A program made the translations under genes and the position numbers. From contig OZ020267.1 of assembly GCA_963971225.1 (NCBI GenBank), positions 152,945,920 through 153,009,919 on the forward strand: 64,000 nt of DNA, written 5' to 3'. The stretch's first letter is position 1, and each line of letters begins with the position of its first letter. Below, piece by piece: positions 21,803-34,548 of this stretch. The notes beneath the pieces were generated by a model, which was not told the DNA's origin, did no database searches, and saw nothing but the letters and a program-made list of their open reading frames with translations. Origin of the DNA: Melieria omissa. Its lineage: Eukaryota > Arthropoda > Insecta > Diptera > Ulidiidae.

Positions 21803-22209
21803 TTAAACGATGCCTCAAAGCGCAAAATTATATTTTGTACCACTTTTGTTATCTAACGTTGTGTACCCTTGTCAGGAACTTGTTAACTGTTTCACTTACA
21901 TATTTACTTTATTTTTCCTATGTTGCAAGAACTGCAGTTGCAGTTGAGTCCTTGTCATTTGTCATTAACAAATGTTCCACTATGGTGGAGATGTTTCAAG
22001 TGTTGTTTATCTTTGCTATTAATGTTTAGCCAAACTGCTAATTGTTATTTAAACCCAGATATCTAGCTAATCGTTATTCCTCTGTATTTTGAATTATTTC
22101 CCTTTTGTTTACATATTTTCTACTTTTCTGTTATTACTCAAATAAAGTTAATGAACTCGTTGCTAAATCTCAACTTGTCGACCAAGCATGTTCTCTTGGA
22201 AACTGTCCC
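21803..22209. other. 3' UTRs between convergent kleisin-like gene and TMEM147
   Basis: This is AT-rich, with AATAAA at 22141-22146 on the plus strand. No coding exon is seen. Confidence 0.6.
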
Positions 22210-23102
22210 TTAGAGTCCAATTTGTTGCGCCAATCCCGTGTAAACGTGCAGTGACATGAAGCCCATGATGGCAGCAACGAGTGCCTTCACCGCAATTGTG
22301 GACCACGGCCCAAAGGTCAGCACGCTCAACAAACCCTCTAGCCAGACGCCTTTAAATACAGTGAGCACCAGGAGAATGGTGACCAGCGGCTTCAGAGTTT
22401 TGTTTAAATCATGGCGTGTAAAGAGCCACACCAAGGTGGCAGTGGTGATGTGTTGTATCTATAAAAATTACAGCGATTACATTTATGGGCCGACAATTTA
22501 TGACAACCTGCCTCACCAGCAACACATTGGATTCTAGGCATTTACTTATGTAGATCCAACTGAATTCTGTGCCGCGTGCGCCAACCCACAGCGTTATACC
22601 TCGTGATAGTACGACCTCTGCTGCTGCCCAGCCGAGTCCAGTAGTGATGAGCTTACTATGACCTTTACCAGGTATGCGCGACAGTATTAGCGCGAAGCCC
22701 AGAAGATCTGCGACATCCACACTGCAGCGCAAAAACTCCTGAGCCAGAAATGAGCCAATAATTATTGATAAGTTCAGGATTTTCTTGGTTATAACCTACC
22801 GCAAAGAAACTAAAGTCGCCACTCGCCGCGTTTAATGTGTCCGAATCGAAGAAGGTGGCCAGCACAAGCATCTTGCAGAGCTGTGTGAAGATGTAGATGC
22901 CACCAGCCTGTATGCACTTCCAGAACGCACCATATTCCGACCTGTGAAAAGGCAGGCAGACATTTCATTTACAACTCTGTAAAAATTGCCTCATGGCCCA
23001 AAGCCATAAATGTCCGTCGACTTACAGGCCCGAGTATTTGTACGTGAAGTAGTATGGCACGTAAACGAGTGCAACACAGTTTCCAAAGTGGTACAGTGTC
23101 AT
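22210..23102 (-). CDS. TMEM147: transmembrane protein 147
   Basis: The four exons on the minus strand are 23026-23102, 22800-22941, 22517-22738 and 22210-22458, with clean GT-AG borders. They give 229 residues; human TMEM147 has 224. The start [12 protein letters not shown], the segments SEYGAFWKC and [10 protein letters not shown], and [11 protein letters not shown] are diagnostic of the family. It is an ER membrane protein with about seven hydrophobic segments. In vertebrates it joins the Nicalin-NOMO complex at the translocon and helps insert multi-pass proteins. The gene is head to head with Syx5. The symbol follows the vertebrate family name. Confidence 0.95.
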
Positions 23103-23848
23103 TTTGGCAGTAATTCCCAAAATTATTGAGTTAACTAAATTAGTGCATTAATTAAGTGGAATTGTAATATCAGAGAAAAAAAGTGCGGCTGCAATGAAGG
23201 ATAAGAAAAATCGTCGAAGTCGAATGATGGCACAGCAAGTGTCAATAAGGCAGGGCTGCCAAGTATCTTCGGGAAATGCAATGATATTGTACCAGAAAAA
23301 TACATTATCCCGAAAATTCTTTATGCAAAATAATATAGGTTTGCTGGCAATTTATTTTCTTGAATCATGTTTCCAAGCAAACTTCCGAATTTTTGTTATA
23401 TCTATAATTCTATTGTCTTTGCCCATGACAGCGATTTTCGTCCCGCTAAGTTGTACAGCGCCCTCTCTTTACAGCTGTCAAATTCTTTGTGCTGACAGCT
23501 GTGGACACGTATTATCTGTTTTCGCCCAGCATTTCATTTTTCGTTCGCACTGAAGACCTTTTTAATTCACACGAACTACCAAAATTACGAAAACATAGCA
23601 GCCAACTGAATTATTCGATTACATCTACGCATTTTTGACCACTTGGTGAACTGGATACAAGCGTAGTCTGATATCGCAAGTGCAACTTTACTGCCATCGT
23701 TGCAGATAACTTCCCAGGGTGAATTGCCATTTGCAGGCTGCAATTGAATGACGAATGTTGGGCTCACTGTCGCTGAGTGACAATTAGTTGTTTATCGCAC
23801 CCAGGCCTGATCTAGAATACTCGCCTCGAGCGCTGTGTAGACTATGAG
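23103..23848. promoter_or_regulatory. intergenic 5' region of TMEM147 and Syx5
   Basis: These 746 bp lie between divergent start codons. A minus-strand frame at 23588-23767 (about 60 codons, no ATG) has protein-like composition, but no splice partner could be shown. Otherwise this is non-coding promoter and 5' UTR sequence. Confidence 0.5.
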
Positions 23849-25429
23849 ATGCCAACAAGACGTCGCCATTACCAGCCAGACGCAACACAGTTCCACTCAG
23901 GATCTCAGGACGAAGCAAGGCCGCTAATAACAGCGCAGACGTCACAACACTTCAAAAATCCGCTACTGTTTGCAGGGGCAACAGCTCCGCATTCAAGTAG
24001 CAGTGTAGCAGCCGCAGGAACAGCAGCTGGCGAATCCGCGATTCTAATCGGGGACAACTCGCATCAGCAGTCGTATTCGCAACAGGCATATCAAATTAAC
24101 ACCAATAACAACGACAGCAACAATAGCAGTGCAGCAGTAGACGCAGACGACAAGTACAACAAACCCAGTCGCCAGTGGAATTTGCGTTCGCTGTCGACGC
24201 GTATTCAGGCCACATCAGGACAGGCGCTGCGCACTTTCATACAGCAGCCACTGAGCGCCGCCGCGGCCGTTGTCACCGGCAATCACCCAGCTCCGGAATT
24301 TGACAACTACGGTCAAACCACAGACTATCGTGTTTACACTGACCAGCCGCAGTCGTCGGAGGATCCGGAAGACTTGGAATTAGACCCGCTATTCGACAAG
24401 GAGAACATTGTCGTGATGGCGGCACGGGACCGTACTGGCGAATTCACCAACGCCATACGATCGTTACAGTCGCGCAACATTACACGCGCTGTCAACATAC
24501 GCGACCCTCGTAAGGCGAAGCAGGTGCAAAGCTACTCGGAATTCATGATGGTAGCCAAGTACATTGGCAAAAACATTGCGAGCACGTATGCCAAACTAGA
24601 GAAGCTAACATTGTGTGAGTAGTCGACTTTGGCGTGCGCCGTCCACTTTGTTTCGTTTTAATCCATATGCCCTTGTTTTCCAGTGGCCAAAAAGAAGAGC
24701 CTTTTCGACGACCGACCACAGGAAATACAGGAGCTCACCTATATTATCAAAGGCGACTTGAACGCTCTGAATCAGCAAATCGCACGGCTTCAGGAAATTT
24801 CCAAGGATCAGCGCCGCACCAGCAATGGCAAGCACCTGCTGTCACATTCCTCGAACATGGTCTTGGCGCTGCAGTCCAAGCTAGCAAGCATGAGCACAGA
24901 CTTTAAGCAGATACTTGAAGTGCGCACTGAAAATCTCAAACAGCAAAAGACGCGGCGCGACCAGTTCGGGCAGGGCCCGCTCGCTGTCAACTCAGTTTCG
25001 GCGGCTACCGCAAAGCAAGGTTCGCTGTTGTTGAGCGAGCAGAACCAAGCGGTCAGCATCGACATGTCAGCCGGCGATACCACGCCGCTGCTGGCACAAC
25101 CGGCCCGCGTGCAGACCCAACAGCAGATCGCGCTGTACGACGAGTCGGACAACTACGTGCAGCAACGCGCTGAAACCATGCAGAACATCGAGTCGACCAT
25201 TGTGGAGTTGGGCGGAATTTTCCAGCAGCTGGCACACATGGTGAAGGAGCAGGAAGAAATTGTGGAACGCATCGACACGAACATTCAGGACGCAGAGCTC
25301 AACATCGAAGCTGCGCACAGTGAAATTTTGAAATATTTCCAAACGGTTTCCAAAAATCGCTGGCTCATGATCAAGATATTCGGCGTCCTGATGTTCTTTT
25401 TCATTTTCTTCGTGGTGTTTCTGACGTAA
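23849..25429 (+). CDS. Syx5: Syntaxin 5 (Golgi Qa-SNARE)
   Basis: Exons 23849-24614 and 24684-25429 encode 503 residues. The first 180 residues are low-complexity (Q, N, S, A). The conserved part begins at MAARDRTGEF (Met190), the position where the short mammalian isoform starts. An Habc helical bundle covers roughly 195-320 (ARDRTGEFTNAIRSL, then AKYIGKNIASTYAKLEKL). The Qa-SNARE motif lies near 405-470, with the zero-layer glutamine in GGIFQQLAHMV. The protein ends in a tail anchor (IFGVLMFFFIFFVVFLT). Syx5 acts at the ER-Golgi interface with Sed5-type partners. The 5' splice site sits inside LTL|LAKKKSLF. The next gene (cornichon) is convergent. AATAAA lies near 25740. Confidence 0.97.
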
Positions 25430-26327
25430 TAGTGACGGTGAGCGCAGAGGCGGAGGACACATTCGAGTATTTACACACGTGCCTCACCGCTAGCAATTTA
25501 AAGTTGAATTTAATTTAAATACTTGATTCACAACACTGACCCTTGTTTACAGATGGCTTAAGTCTTTGTTTCCCCTCCAGCGACGACGAAGCTGATATTT
25601 TTCTAAATCGCCAAGTAAAAACGTTTTCAGTGTCCGTATTCATAGCTGTTTGTGAAGGTACTTCAGTTGGGAGTCCATATGAAGTGGCAAAACGATATGC
25701 ACCATTTTTAAATTTGTAAAATAACATACGAAAGTTTAAAATAAATTGTTATGGTAATAAGCTGAGCTTTATGTGAACGCCGACGATGTTTATTTGCGAC
25801 AGAATGTATCAATCCAATGTGAGTAGGTTCTTTGAGCTGCAAAATTCTAAAAATTATTTTAAATAAAATAATAATTCACCATAATCACTGTAGTCACTGT
25901 CATTCTGTTATGTCAGAACAAATATCCGAGTAGTGGACTGCATGGACTATGCTCTGTTAGCATTAGATAAACGCTTAGATAACATGCTTTTAAAGTTGGG
26001 TATGAATTTTAATTTCCATTTAACATTTGAATCTAATTTCAAGCAATTGGATTGAGGTGCAAAATTATTTACTATGAATTATTATATATATTCTTGAAAA
26101 TCTCCATATATGTACTCATGACTTTGTGGACATTGCTTCCAATGTTTGTATAGGTCTTTTGTTTCCTGTTCGGGTATATTTAAAACAAAGAAAATCTTCA
26201 AAGTATTTCGTTCGTGCGTGGCGCCGATTGGCATACAAATGCAGCAATTCATTTGCAACGCAAAAATCTTTGGACGCATGCACTGCCAACGACTTTGAGT
26301 TTGGTTCGCAACAGACGTGCCTTACGT
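25430..26327. other. 3' region between Syx5 and cornichon
   Basis: This holds the 3' UTRs of two convergent genes and AT-rich DNA. A minus-strand frame at 25515-25727 (70 codons, true ATG) has no recognisable domain. I see no supported gene. Confidence 0.55.
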
Positions 26328-27108
26328 TCAGTTAGTCGTTGAAATAAGCGAGTAGACCATGCTGAAAATTCCAAAAAGAAAACATTTTACAAAAGCCCAC
26401 AAATGTTTATCCAGAGTTCGAAACTTACCCGTAAATGTAGTAAAAGAAGGAAATCAAATAGATGGCCAGCTTGGTCCAGGATTCGCGCTGGTTCCTCGAC
26501 ATGTTGTCGCCGGAGAAGACAGTCGTTGGATCGTAGAGACCTTTGGGCACAGGACGATTATAGTAGCTGAAAATATATCATAGATGAAAGGCAGTTTTTC
26601 GTAGCTGACAAAATCAATGTTGGTATTAAATCGCAATTGGTTACACTCAGCAGCAAGCAGTAACGCTGCTCGAAGCGGCGATGAATCATAAAATTGTTCA
26701 CTGATTCCTTGCGTCTTGAACTGTAAGTGGTAAAGTGAGCACGCGCTAGTTGCTCGCTGTAACTTACCGCCATATGTGATACGCGATAAGCGGCAAATTG
26801 ATGCACACCGAGAACCACTCGAATGAAAAGAGGAACAGCAAATTGATGATGAAGTGTAGTATGTACTCCGGTAGCACTAGCTGCAAATTGACGCCCATTA
26901 CAATTATTAAAGTCAAATCGGGAAGAAAAGGTCCAGGAAGCCAGTAACGCCTTCTTACCGGATTTAGTGCATTGCACTGATCGATTGGGTTCTTATAATC
27001 TGATTTGAGCTCGTCGAAGGCGATGACTTGAAAAATCGCAAAGAATATCAGAAACGCATCGGCGATTAGCGCAACGACATATGAAAACGCTGTGAAGCTA
27101 AAAACCAT
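26328..27108 (-). CDS. cni: cornichon, ER cargo receptor
   Basis: The four exons are 26959-27108, 26768-26880, 26429-26566 and 26328-26361, giving 144 residues, the same length as Drosophila Cornichon. It begins MVFSFTAFSYVVAL and has three hydrophobic membrane segments. The signature IAFDELKSDYKNPIDQC lies on the first loop, and the family-specific LVLPEYILH and PLIAYHIWR follow. The last exon encodes only MVYSLISTTN. Cornichon recruits transmembrane cargo (in Drosophila the TGF-alpha-like Gurken) into COPII vesicles leaving the ER. All borders are GT-AG. Glucosidase II beta starts 718 bp away in the other direction. Confidence 0.98.
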
Positions 27109-27825
27109 TTTGTTCGTCGGTTGACTTGTTCTGGTTCCTTACTATATTAGTTTTGTACTGCGAACCAAATTAAATCGGGGCTTTAGATATTTAAAGTTGT
27201 CTTGCAGGAGGTAGAAAAATTAGAACCAAAAAGCACCTGAAAACAATTTTTTTTATTCCGGTCTAGGCTGAATGACAGCTGGGTGGCGCAGTGAATGGCA
27301 ACTTTGTCAGTGTGTCCATCTTCTCACAATTGTAGTGTAGCTCTCACAAGGGCTAAAAGAATAGTCAACATTTTTGATTCCCACTCAACCGACAAGAGAT
27401 AGAAAAAGCAAATAGTAGAAAAAGTCTACATTAAAGACGTCTGCTACTCGAGAGATTATATAATTTAAAGTATTACTTCTTATTTTGGTATATCTGTTAA
27501 GTCATCAAAGAGTCATAGTGGGATAACAAAAACAATGGAGTTTAATCACGGTGGCTTTGATGACATGAATTAATTTAGTGGCAGCACTGCACAACCGCGG
27601 GAAGTAAATCAGTGTTGTATCTTTCCATCATTCCCATTACCGAAAATCATTTGGCGAAGTGAATTACCGGTGTCATTCGTTTGGTTCCCTACAGACGAAA
27701 GTTTTTATCATTTACAACCCAATTGGTTCGTGAACAGTGTGTAAGTATTCAATACACAAAAAGGCACCACGTCTTGAAGAGTATTCGGTAGAAAAAACAA
27801 GAAAACATCGGAGGAGTTCCTAAAA
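27109..27825. promoter_or_regulatory. bidirectional promoter region, cni / glucosidase II beta
   Basis: These 717 bp lie between divergent start codons. CAGCACTG at 27582-27589 matches the core-promoter motif 7 consensus, as in the GMF/kleisin-like intergenic region. No coding exon is seen. Confidence 0.5.
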
Positions 27826-29550
27826 ATGGGTGCACTTGCATGGGTAACGGCGAAGGAGCTGTTGCTGTTGGTGTTCTTCGTTGCCACGATGGTGACGAAG
27901 GCCGACATACCACGTCCGCGTGGAGTCTCTCTAGCTAAGGCGTCGCTCTACCACCCGCGCTCCGATCAAAGTTGGGTATGTTTAGACGGTGCGAAGACGA
28001 TACGCTTCGTACAGGTGAACGATGATTACTGCGACTGTGCGGATGGCAGCGATGAACCCGGTACATCGGCCTGCGAGCACGGGCACTTCCACTGCGCCAA
28101 TGTCGGCCATCAGCCGCTAGACGTTCCCAGTTCGCGTGTGAACGATGGCATATGCGATTGTTGCGACGGCAACGATGAGTGGGATGCCACTGCTGAGGAC
28201 TGTCCCAACACCTGTCAAGAACTGGGACGAGCTGCGGAAGAGCAACGACGTAGTGAGGCAGAACTGCATAAGCGAGGTGGCACAAAGCGTGCGGAGTTAA
28301 TAGCGAAAGGCAAGCAGTTGCGCGCGGAGCGTGAGGTGCGTCGCCAGGAACTTGAGCGGCGACGTAACGAGCAAGACGCGCTAAAAACCGAAAAAGAGGA
28401 ATTAAAACGCCAAATGGAAGCAGCGGAAACCGAGGCGCTGGAATTGTACAGAGAGCAACAGCGCGAGCAGGAAGCAGTCGCAGCAGAAGAAGCCAAGGTG
28501 CAAGTTGACTCGGAGGCTATACAAGCTGAAGCAGCGGAAGCTTTTTCGGTGTACGACGTGAATGCTGATGGGTTTGTTGAAGTCAATGAACTGCAGCAAG
28601 ATTTGACGTTAGATCGCGATCGTAATGGCGTTGTAACTGTGGACGAGGCCAAGTACTTCCTGGATGATAGAGATCGCATTGATGTCGATACTTTTATAAT
28701 GTTGTCATGGCCGCGTATCAAACCGGTGCAGATGCTGGCACAGGGTCTGTTCAAGCCACCGGTGGATGAAAGTGAGCAAGAAGAGGAGAAAGAGCCAGAA
28801 CGATTACCAATAGTAGAAGGCACGGAGGAGCAAGTAACAGATCCTGGTGAGTCTGAACATCATTAAAGTGGCTCACAGTCACAGTCTTTTAAGAATAAAT
28901 ATTTCCCCACAGAAAAGGAGACCACTAAAGATCAATCCGAATTTGACGGTGAGGAGGAAGCCGAAGAAGAAGAACCTTATGATGATGAGGACGCAGACGT
29001 TGGAGTTGGCAGTGTGACATCGGAGTCAACACCACAGCCAGAATACGATCCAGAAACACAACGTCTCATCGATATGGCGAATGAGGCGCGCAACGCCTAC
29101 TCTGAAGTGGAGCGGGCAATTCGCGAAATCGAGCACGAAATAAAGGAGATCGATGAACAGAACAACAAGGACTACGGCCCGCACGAAGAGTACGCTGCTA
29201 TGGATGGCGAGTGCTACACTTACGAGGACCGCGAATACGTTTATACGTTGTGTCCGTTTGAGCGTGCTGCACAAAAGCAACGCAGCGGCGGCTCCGAAAC
29301 TACGCTCGGCCGCTGGGACCAATGGATTGGCGAGGGAGAAAACAAATACTCAACGCAGAAATACGCACACGGAGCTGCTTGCTGGAACGGACCACAGCGC
29401 TCGGCAGTCGTTCAGCTGAAGTGCGCATTGGACCACAAAATCACTTCGGTTACGGAGCCCAACCGCTGCGAGTACCACTTCGTATTCGAGACGCCAGCAG
29501 CCTGTGGCGGAGTGGGCGAAGGGACGGATCGCCAGCATGATGAGCTTTGA
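27826..29550 (+). CDS. GCS2beta: glucosidase II beta subunit (PRKCSH / 80K-H type)
   Basis: Exons 27826-28846 and 28913-29550 encode 552 residues. A signal peptide (about residues 1-26) precedes DIPRPRGVSLAKASLY. Two cysteine-rich LDL-receptor-class-A-like repeats follow (DDYCDCADGSDEPG and DGICDCCDGNDEW). Next come a long charged coiled coil, two EF-hand-like loops (DVNADGFVEVNE near residue 244, and DRDRNGVVTVDE), an acidic stretch (EEEAEEEE) and a C-terminal MRH mannose-binding domain with paired cysteines (GECYTYEDREYVYTLCPF to NRCEYHFVF). The protein ends HDEL, the ER retention signal. It holds the catalytic alpha subunit in the ER and presents N-glycans for glucose trimming. AATAAA is at 29881-29886. 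The neighbours on both sides are on the opposite strand. Confidence 0.97.
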
Positions 29551-30040
29551 GCAATTCGCTCAGTGAATTGATTTTTTACAGAACATAGTTAAATATTTAA
29601 TTGGTATTGCACGATTTCTCATTTTCAATAGATGCGCACGATAAGAAAAATGCTAAGAACCATGGAATCAATTAACTTTGTGTAATATTTAGTTGAGAGT
29701 CTATCAGCATAAATCATTCCTTTAGTAAATTCATAAATTCTCAACAACATTGAAATCAAAAATTATTTACGAACTACTCTTTTCTTTAATAATAAGTTAA
29801 CGATTTCTGGAAGAAATAGTGAAATTGCATTTAAGCGACATAATGTAAAGTGTTTCCTGTAATGATCATTCTATGATCCAAATAAAGTATAATGTATTTT
29901 TAAGTAGTGTTTGATTTCTGTTAATGGATTTCATTCTTAAAAATATTTTTTGATATAACTATACATTTACAGTTTTTATATAGCAAGTAAGATCTAGCAT
30001 GTTTATAGAACTTTAAGAACAAAGGCTTTAAAACACAAAG
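29551..30040. other. 3' UTRs between convergent glucosidase II beta and LAMTOR3
   Basis: AT-rich, with AATAAA at 29881-29886 for the plus-strand gene. No coding exon is seen. Confidence 0.65.
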
Positions 30041-30537
30041 TTACGCCTCGCTGACGGCCAATTTAATATCCTCCAAATGAGCGTCCAGCTGATGTTCCAG
30101 CGCTAAAATATGACCCGTATTGCAGTGCTCGCCTCCCACAAATGTCAAAATCAATGGCAGTTTGTTCATTTGCACTACCTGAAATGTTGCATACGTCTAG
30201 TAAACACGATCACTCGAAACCCATAACAACCCACTGACCTGGTAATTGGAATACATAGAAATGATGGCTTTGTTGCGACCCAGCCCTAGCTTTCCTGCTT
30301 GGTCGCTAGCTGTTGTAAAGGTGGGTATAAAGGATGGCATCAGTGCAAAGTCTACATTTTTGTCCTGGCTAAAGCGCAGCAACGGCACACCGTCCCGATC
30401 GGTTACTTGAATGACATAGAGACCGTTGACCCTAGGGCGAGGCATTCTGAATTGTACACACGAATTGTTGGCGAACGATCCTGCACTACTCACTTGTGTA
30501 GCAGCCCGTTAAAGTACTTTTTCACTTCATCCGTCAT
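30041..30537 (-). CDS. Lamtor3: LAMTOR3 / MP1, Ragulator subunit
   Basis: The exons are 30494-30537, 30239-30446 and 30041-30178, giving 129 residues (124 in human). It starts MTDEVKKYFNGLLHK. VNGLYVIQVTDRDGVPLLR, the segment TFTTASDQAGKLGLG and NKAIISMYSNYQVVQ match LAMTOR3. The protein has one roadblock/LC7-type domain. As part of the Ragulator complex on lysosomes it anchors Rag GTPases for mTORC1 activation, and it scaffolds MEK-ERK. All three exons join in frame at GT-AG borders. The gene is head to head with the first IKK-epsilon-like gene. Confidence 0.96.
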
Positions 30538-31058
30538 CCTTTCACTTGTCCAGTGGATTTCCAGTCCGCGAAGCCTGACTAATGAAATATGGACCAAACA
30601 GCAACAATCTTCCAACGAACTGCGCAAGAAAATCAGCTGAGTGGGCTCTGTGGTGCTGCCAGCCAAAAGTGTTTTTTAAGTAAACAACTGCGGAACTATA
30701 CGCAACTTTTCTTATGCGTCTATTTAATAGGTAGGAATAGGTATTGCTTGGATCACTAGGTGACTAGTACCCCAACTACCCGCCGGAGACGCAATTGATG
30801 CATATCTTAATTATTTTTTCTATAGTGGTATGATATGATGCTTTGTAGGTTGTTGGATGGTCGGGTGCTGTGAAAGAAGTCAGCTGTCATGGGATAACCT
30901 CGAGAAGTAATCGTGATTTTAGCTGCACTAGTGTCATCGAAGTGAACAAATTGTTAATGTACGTGGAACGGTGACAAACAAAAGAATTTTAGTGTTTATC
31001 AATAAACAAATTCGAGGGCGAAGCGGAAAATTAGTAAATATTTCGTGTCAACGGTGAA
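30538..31058. promoter_or_regulatory. bidirectional 5' region, LAMTOR3 / IKK-epsilon
   Basis: These 521 bp lie between divergent start codons and hold both 5' ends. No TATA box or coding exon is evident. Confidence 0.5.
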
Positions 31059-33718
31059 ATGGCGTTTTTGCGTGGTTCGCTGAATTATGTGTGGTGCACC
31101 ACCAGTGTGTTGGGCAAAGGTGCAACGGGATCCGTCTTTCAGGTAAGAGTTGAGCGCACCATTCCAATGTGTCCTTTTTAAGTTGCCGAATGTCAACCTG
31201 TAGGGCGTCAACAAGAACACCGGCGAGTCGGTTGCCGTCAAGACATTCAATCCGTACAGTCATATGCGTCCTCCAGATGTGCAGATGCGCGAATTTGAAG
31301 CATTGAAGAAGGTAAATCATGAAAACATCGTGAAACTGCTGGCAATCGAAGAGGACCAAGAGGGGCGTGGCAAGGTGATTGTGATGGAGTTGTGCACGGG
31401 TGGTAGCTTGTTCAATATACTCGATGATCCGGAAAACTCGTATGGGCTACCGGAGAAGGAGTTTCTGCTGGTACTGGAGCATTTGTGTGCGGGCATGAAG
31501 CATCTGCGCGACAACAAGCTCGTGCACAGGGACCTAAAGCCCGGCAACATTATGAAATTCATATCCGAAGACGGTCAGACTATCTATAAACTGACTGATT
31601 TCGGTGCTGCTCGTGAGTTGGAAGATAATCAACCGTTTGCCTCGCTATACGGCACAGAGGAATATCTGCATCCGGATCTGTATGAGCGTGCGGTACTACG
31701 GAAGTCGATAAATCGGTCGTTTACAGCGAACGTTGATCTGTGGTCTATTGGTGTTACACTGTATCATGTGGCTACTGGCAATCTGCCCTTCCGTCCATAT
31801 GGTGGTCGTAAGAATCGTGAGACCATGCATCAAATCACCACGAAAAAAGCGTCTGGCGTAATATCTGGTACACAGCTATCGGAAAATGGGCCTATTGAGT
31901 GGTCCACAACTCTGCCACCGCATTGCCACTTGTCCGAGGGCCTAAAGTCATTGGTTACGCCGTTGCTGGCCGGATTGCTCGAGGAGAATCGCGAGAAAAC
32001 GTGGTCGTTTGATCGTTTCTTTCAGGAGGTAACTTTGATACTGCGCAAGATCGTGATACATGTGTTCTTCACCAACCGCACCAGCTCAGTGGAGGTTTTT
32101 CTTGAACCGGATGAACAGATTGACAATTTTCGCGAGCGCATCTATCTGCAGACAGAGGTGCCGGTTGAAAAGCAAATACTGCTTTTTAATAATGAACATT
32201 TGGAAAAAAGAGTAAATCGCCGCACCATTGGTGGGTACTTTGAGTTTCTATAAATCGTTTCCACTCATGAAATGTACCAATTGTTTGCAGCTAAAGCATT
32301 CCCTACCACTACAACAGACGGTCCCATATTTTTATATAGCAACGACGACAACAACGTCCAACTGCCGCAGCAACTAGACCTGCCAAAGTTTCCGGTTTTT
32401 CCCAGCAATGTATCAGTTGAAAATGACGCCAGCTTAGCGAAGGTTTGTAGGCTTGTGGATAAATCGCTATAAACAATCGTTATGAAAATGTTGTTGTGTG
32501 GTGAGTGTAGGCAGCCTGCAGTGTGGGGCATGAGTGCAAAAGACGTATTGACAAGTTCACCACGATGGATGTTCTAATCAAAAGGGGCGTAGAGAATTTC
32601 ATTGAGATGCTGACCACAACGATTACTTTGCTTCTCAAGTAAATTACTCAATTATTGATACAATTGATACAACAGCGCTGTCAATTTATTGTCTATTGCA
32701 GAAAAACTAAACACTTTGAAAACCTGTTAACAACTACCATTGATTACGCCGATGTCGTTAAACGCTTAGCAAAACTGGTAACTGTCTAGAATTTGAACAG
32801 AAAATTCAAGTACTCGCGTTAATTAATTGGTATATTCCTTTTAGACAAAAGGCGATAACGAGGTAAAGTCATTGATGATGACGTTGGATGATCTGAAGCC
32901 AAATTTCGATGATGCTGCGGACGTAATCATGCAAATGCACAAACATTTCGTTGTCGAGGACACGTTGAAGTAAACTCTTTAAACTTGTAAATTTGCACAC
33001 TTACTTATACTTTAACATAAATAGCGATCAATGGGCTTCGTCCATGCATGGAAAAAAGTGTCCGTGCCGTACGCGTGCTAGCGCTCAAGCTAAGTACTTG
33101 GTGGAACGATTGCGTGATTCATGGCAACATTTGCTTCGCGATCGCGCCACCCGAACTTTAACATACAACGACGAACAATTTCACGCTTTAGAAAAGATAA
33201 AGGTCTGCTATGCAAAGAAAAGGAATATATTATTTTTTGTATTAACAAAATTGTATTAGGTTGATCGCAATGGCAAGCGTATCAAAGCTCTGCTACTGGA
33301 TGACGTCAAGCCGGCTGTAGCGCAAATGGCAGAGTGTTTGGCAGATTGGTACAAATTGGCGCAAACTGTCTACCTGAAGACGCAAATTCTGGAAAAGGAC
33401 GTGCGTGACTATGAGCGTAAACTGAACTCCATTCGAGATGAATTGTATCACGCGAAGGCAGACATGGGCTCCGATGTGAGTGTAAAAGTGAATAGCAACA
33501 GCAACAGCAACCAGTTGTCTAAAAGTAAGCAGCGAAATCTGGCTAAGGTAAGCAGCGCATGGTTTTGCTATTTATTTATTCTTTGGCATAAGTCATGGCA
33601 TTAATTTCAACAGATTATACAGCAGCAACAAAAGGACGTTCTGCAAATAATGCGCGAAAATGAAATATTAATCTCTAAATTACAGGAGCTGGGTATTGAA
33701 TCGGCGATAAAACCATAA
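31059..33718 (+). CDS. IKKepsilon: IKK-epsilon/TBK1-type kinase (canonical copy)
   Basis: The nine exons are 31059-31142, 31204-32230, 32291-32442, 32511-32638, 32702-32777, 32845-32969, 33025-33202, 33260-33547 and 33614-33718. They give 720 residues, close to the single Drosophila gene (ik2). The kinase domain shows the glycine loop LGKGATGSVFQ, lysine K41 (VAVKTF), HRDLKPGN (D138) and DFGAAR (D160). Its activation loop FASLYGTEEYLHP carries Ser175, equivalent to TBK1 Ser172. A ubiquitin-like domain follows (VFFTNRTSSVEVFLEPD...). The rest is a helical scaffold/dimerisation region ending in a coiled coil. In flies IK2 controls actin and bristle growth, dendrite pruning and DIAP1 turnover; the vertebrate relatives act in innate immunity. 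This copy is nearly identical to the Drosophila protein in the kinase domain. Confidence 0.96.
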
Positions 33719-34548
33719 AATAATGATTAGAGTTAAGTGATTTATTTGTAATAAGCGAAGACTGCAATGGAATTCAAAAGTATCTTGAAACTAAATATAG
33801 GGAATGCACTTGTACAACTTTATGCTAAAATTTGAAACATTATACACAGTGCATGCATACATTATTGCACTGTCTAATTGTGGTAATGTATGGAATTTAA
33901 AATTTGGGTTAACAAAAAAAAGTCGTGCTCCTTCGCATTCCGATAGGAACGTTCAACGTCCATTTTGAAAATGCTGGTCTGCAGTATTAATTTCGTAATA
34001 CTAACTGCCGCACCATAGCAAATGAGGCCAAATTGATAGCCAAAACGGACACGTGGGAGGAACTAAAAATTTAAAAACAACAAAGAACATTAGACACATT
34101 TTCAGTTTTAACGTTAGCCTGATAAACGAATAGTGCATGTTTTTTTTACGTTTTATAAAATATAAGATATCATTGTTCTCATGCGACGTTTAGTTTTGGT
34201 GCAGAGTGATATTTGTTTTCTTTTTATTATAAAATACATAATTGATTAATCAATAAATAAAATTCGAAAATTGTGAAAGTAAAAAATCATGTTAAACAAC
34301 TGAAAGATGTTTTTTAACACAGTTAAATATTTCCTAAATTCCCTAAAAATCTATGCTTGTTTCTCCAATAGCAGTGACAAGAGCCGCCTTCAATGTTTTG
34401 CAGTACAAAAATTATTGTGCAACGAAATATTTTTCATACAACTTTTTTTTACTGAGGAATGCTGCGGAATAAATTTTACATGAATCGAAATTACATCTAT
34501 CGGTTCCAAAGCTGTCATACTCATACTAAAACGAAACCTACACTGCGG
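33719..34548. other. intergenic DNA between the two kinase genes
   Basis: AT-rich sequence downstream of the first kinase gene. No coding exon or clear repeat is recognised before the transposon remnant at 34549. Confidence 0.55.

Noticed and set aside
23585..23767. 60-codon minus-strand frame between TMEM147 and Syx5
   Set aside because: The composition is protein-like (WEVICNDGS), but there is no ATG, and no partner exon with a matching splice phase could be shown.
25515..25727. 70-codon minus-strand frame downstream of Syx5
   Set aside because: It begins with a true ATG but has no domain or splice structure and lies in the convergent 3' UTR region.
28215..28823. 202-codon minus-strand frame antisense to glucosidase II beta
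   Set aside because: Serine-rich and domain-free; it arises from the charged coiled-coil codons of the real gene.
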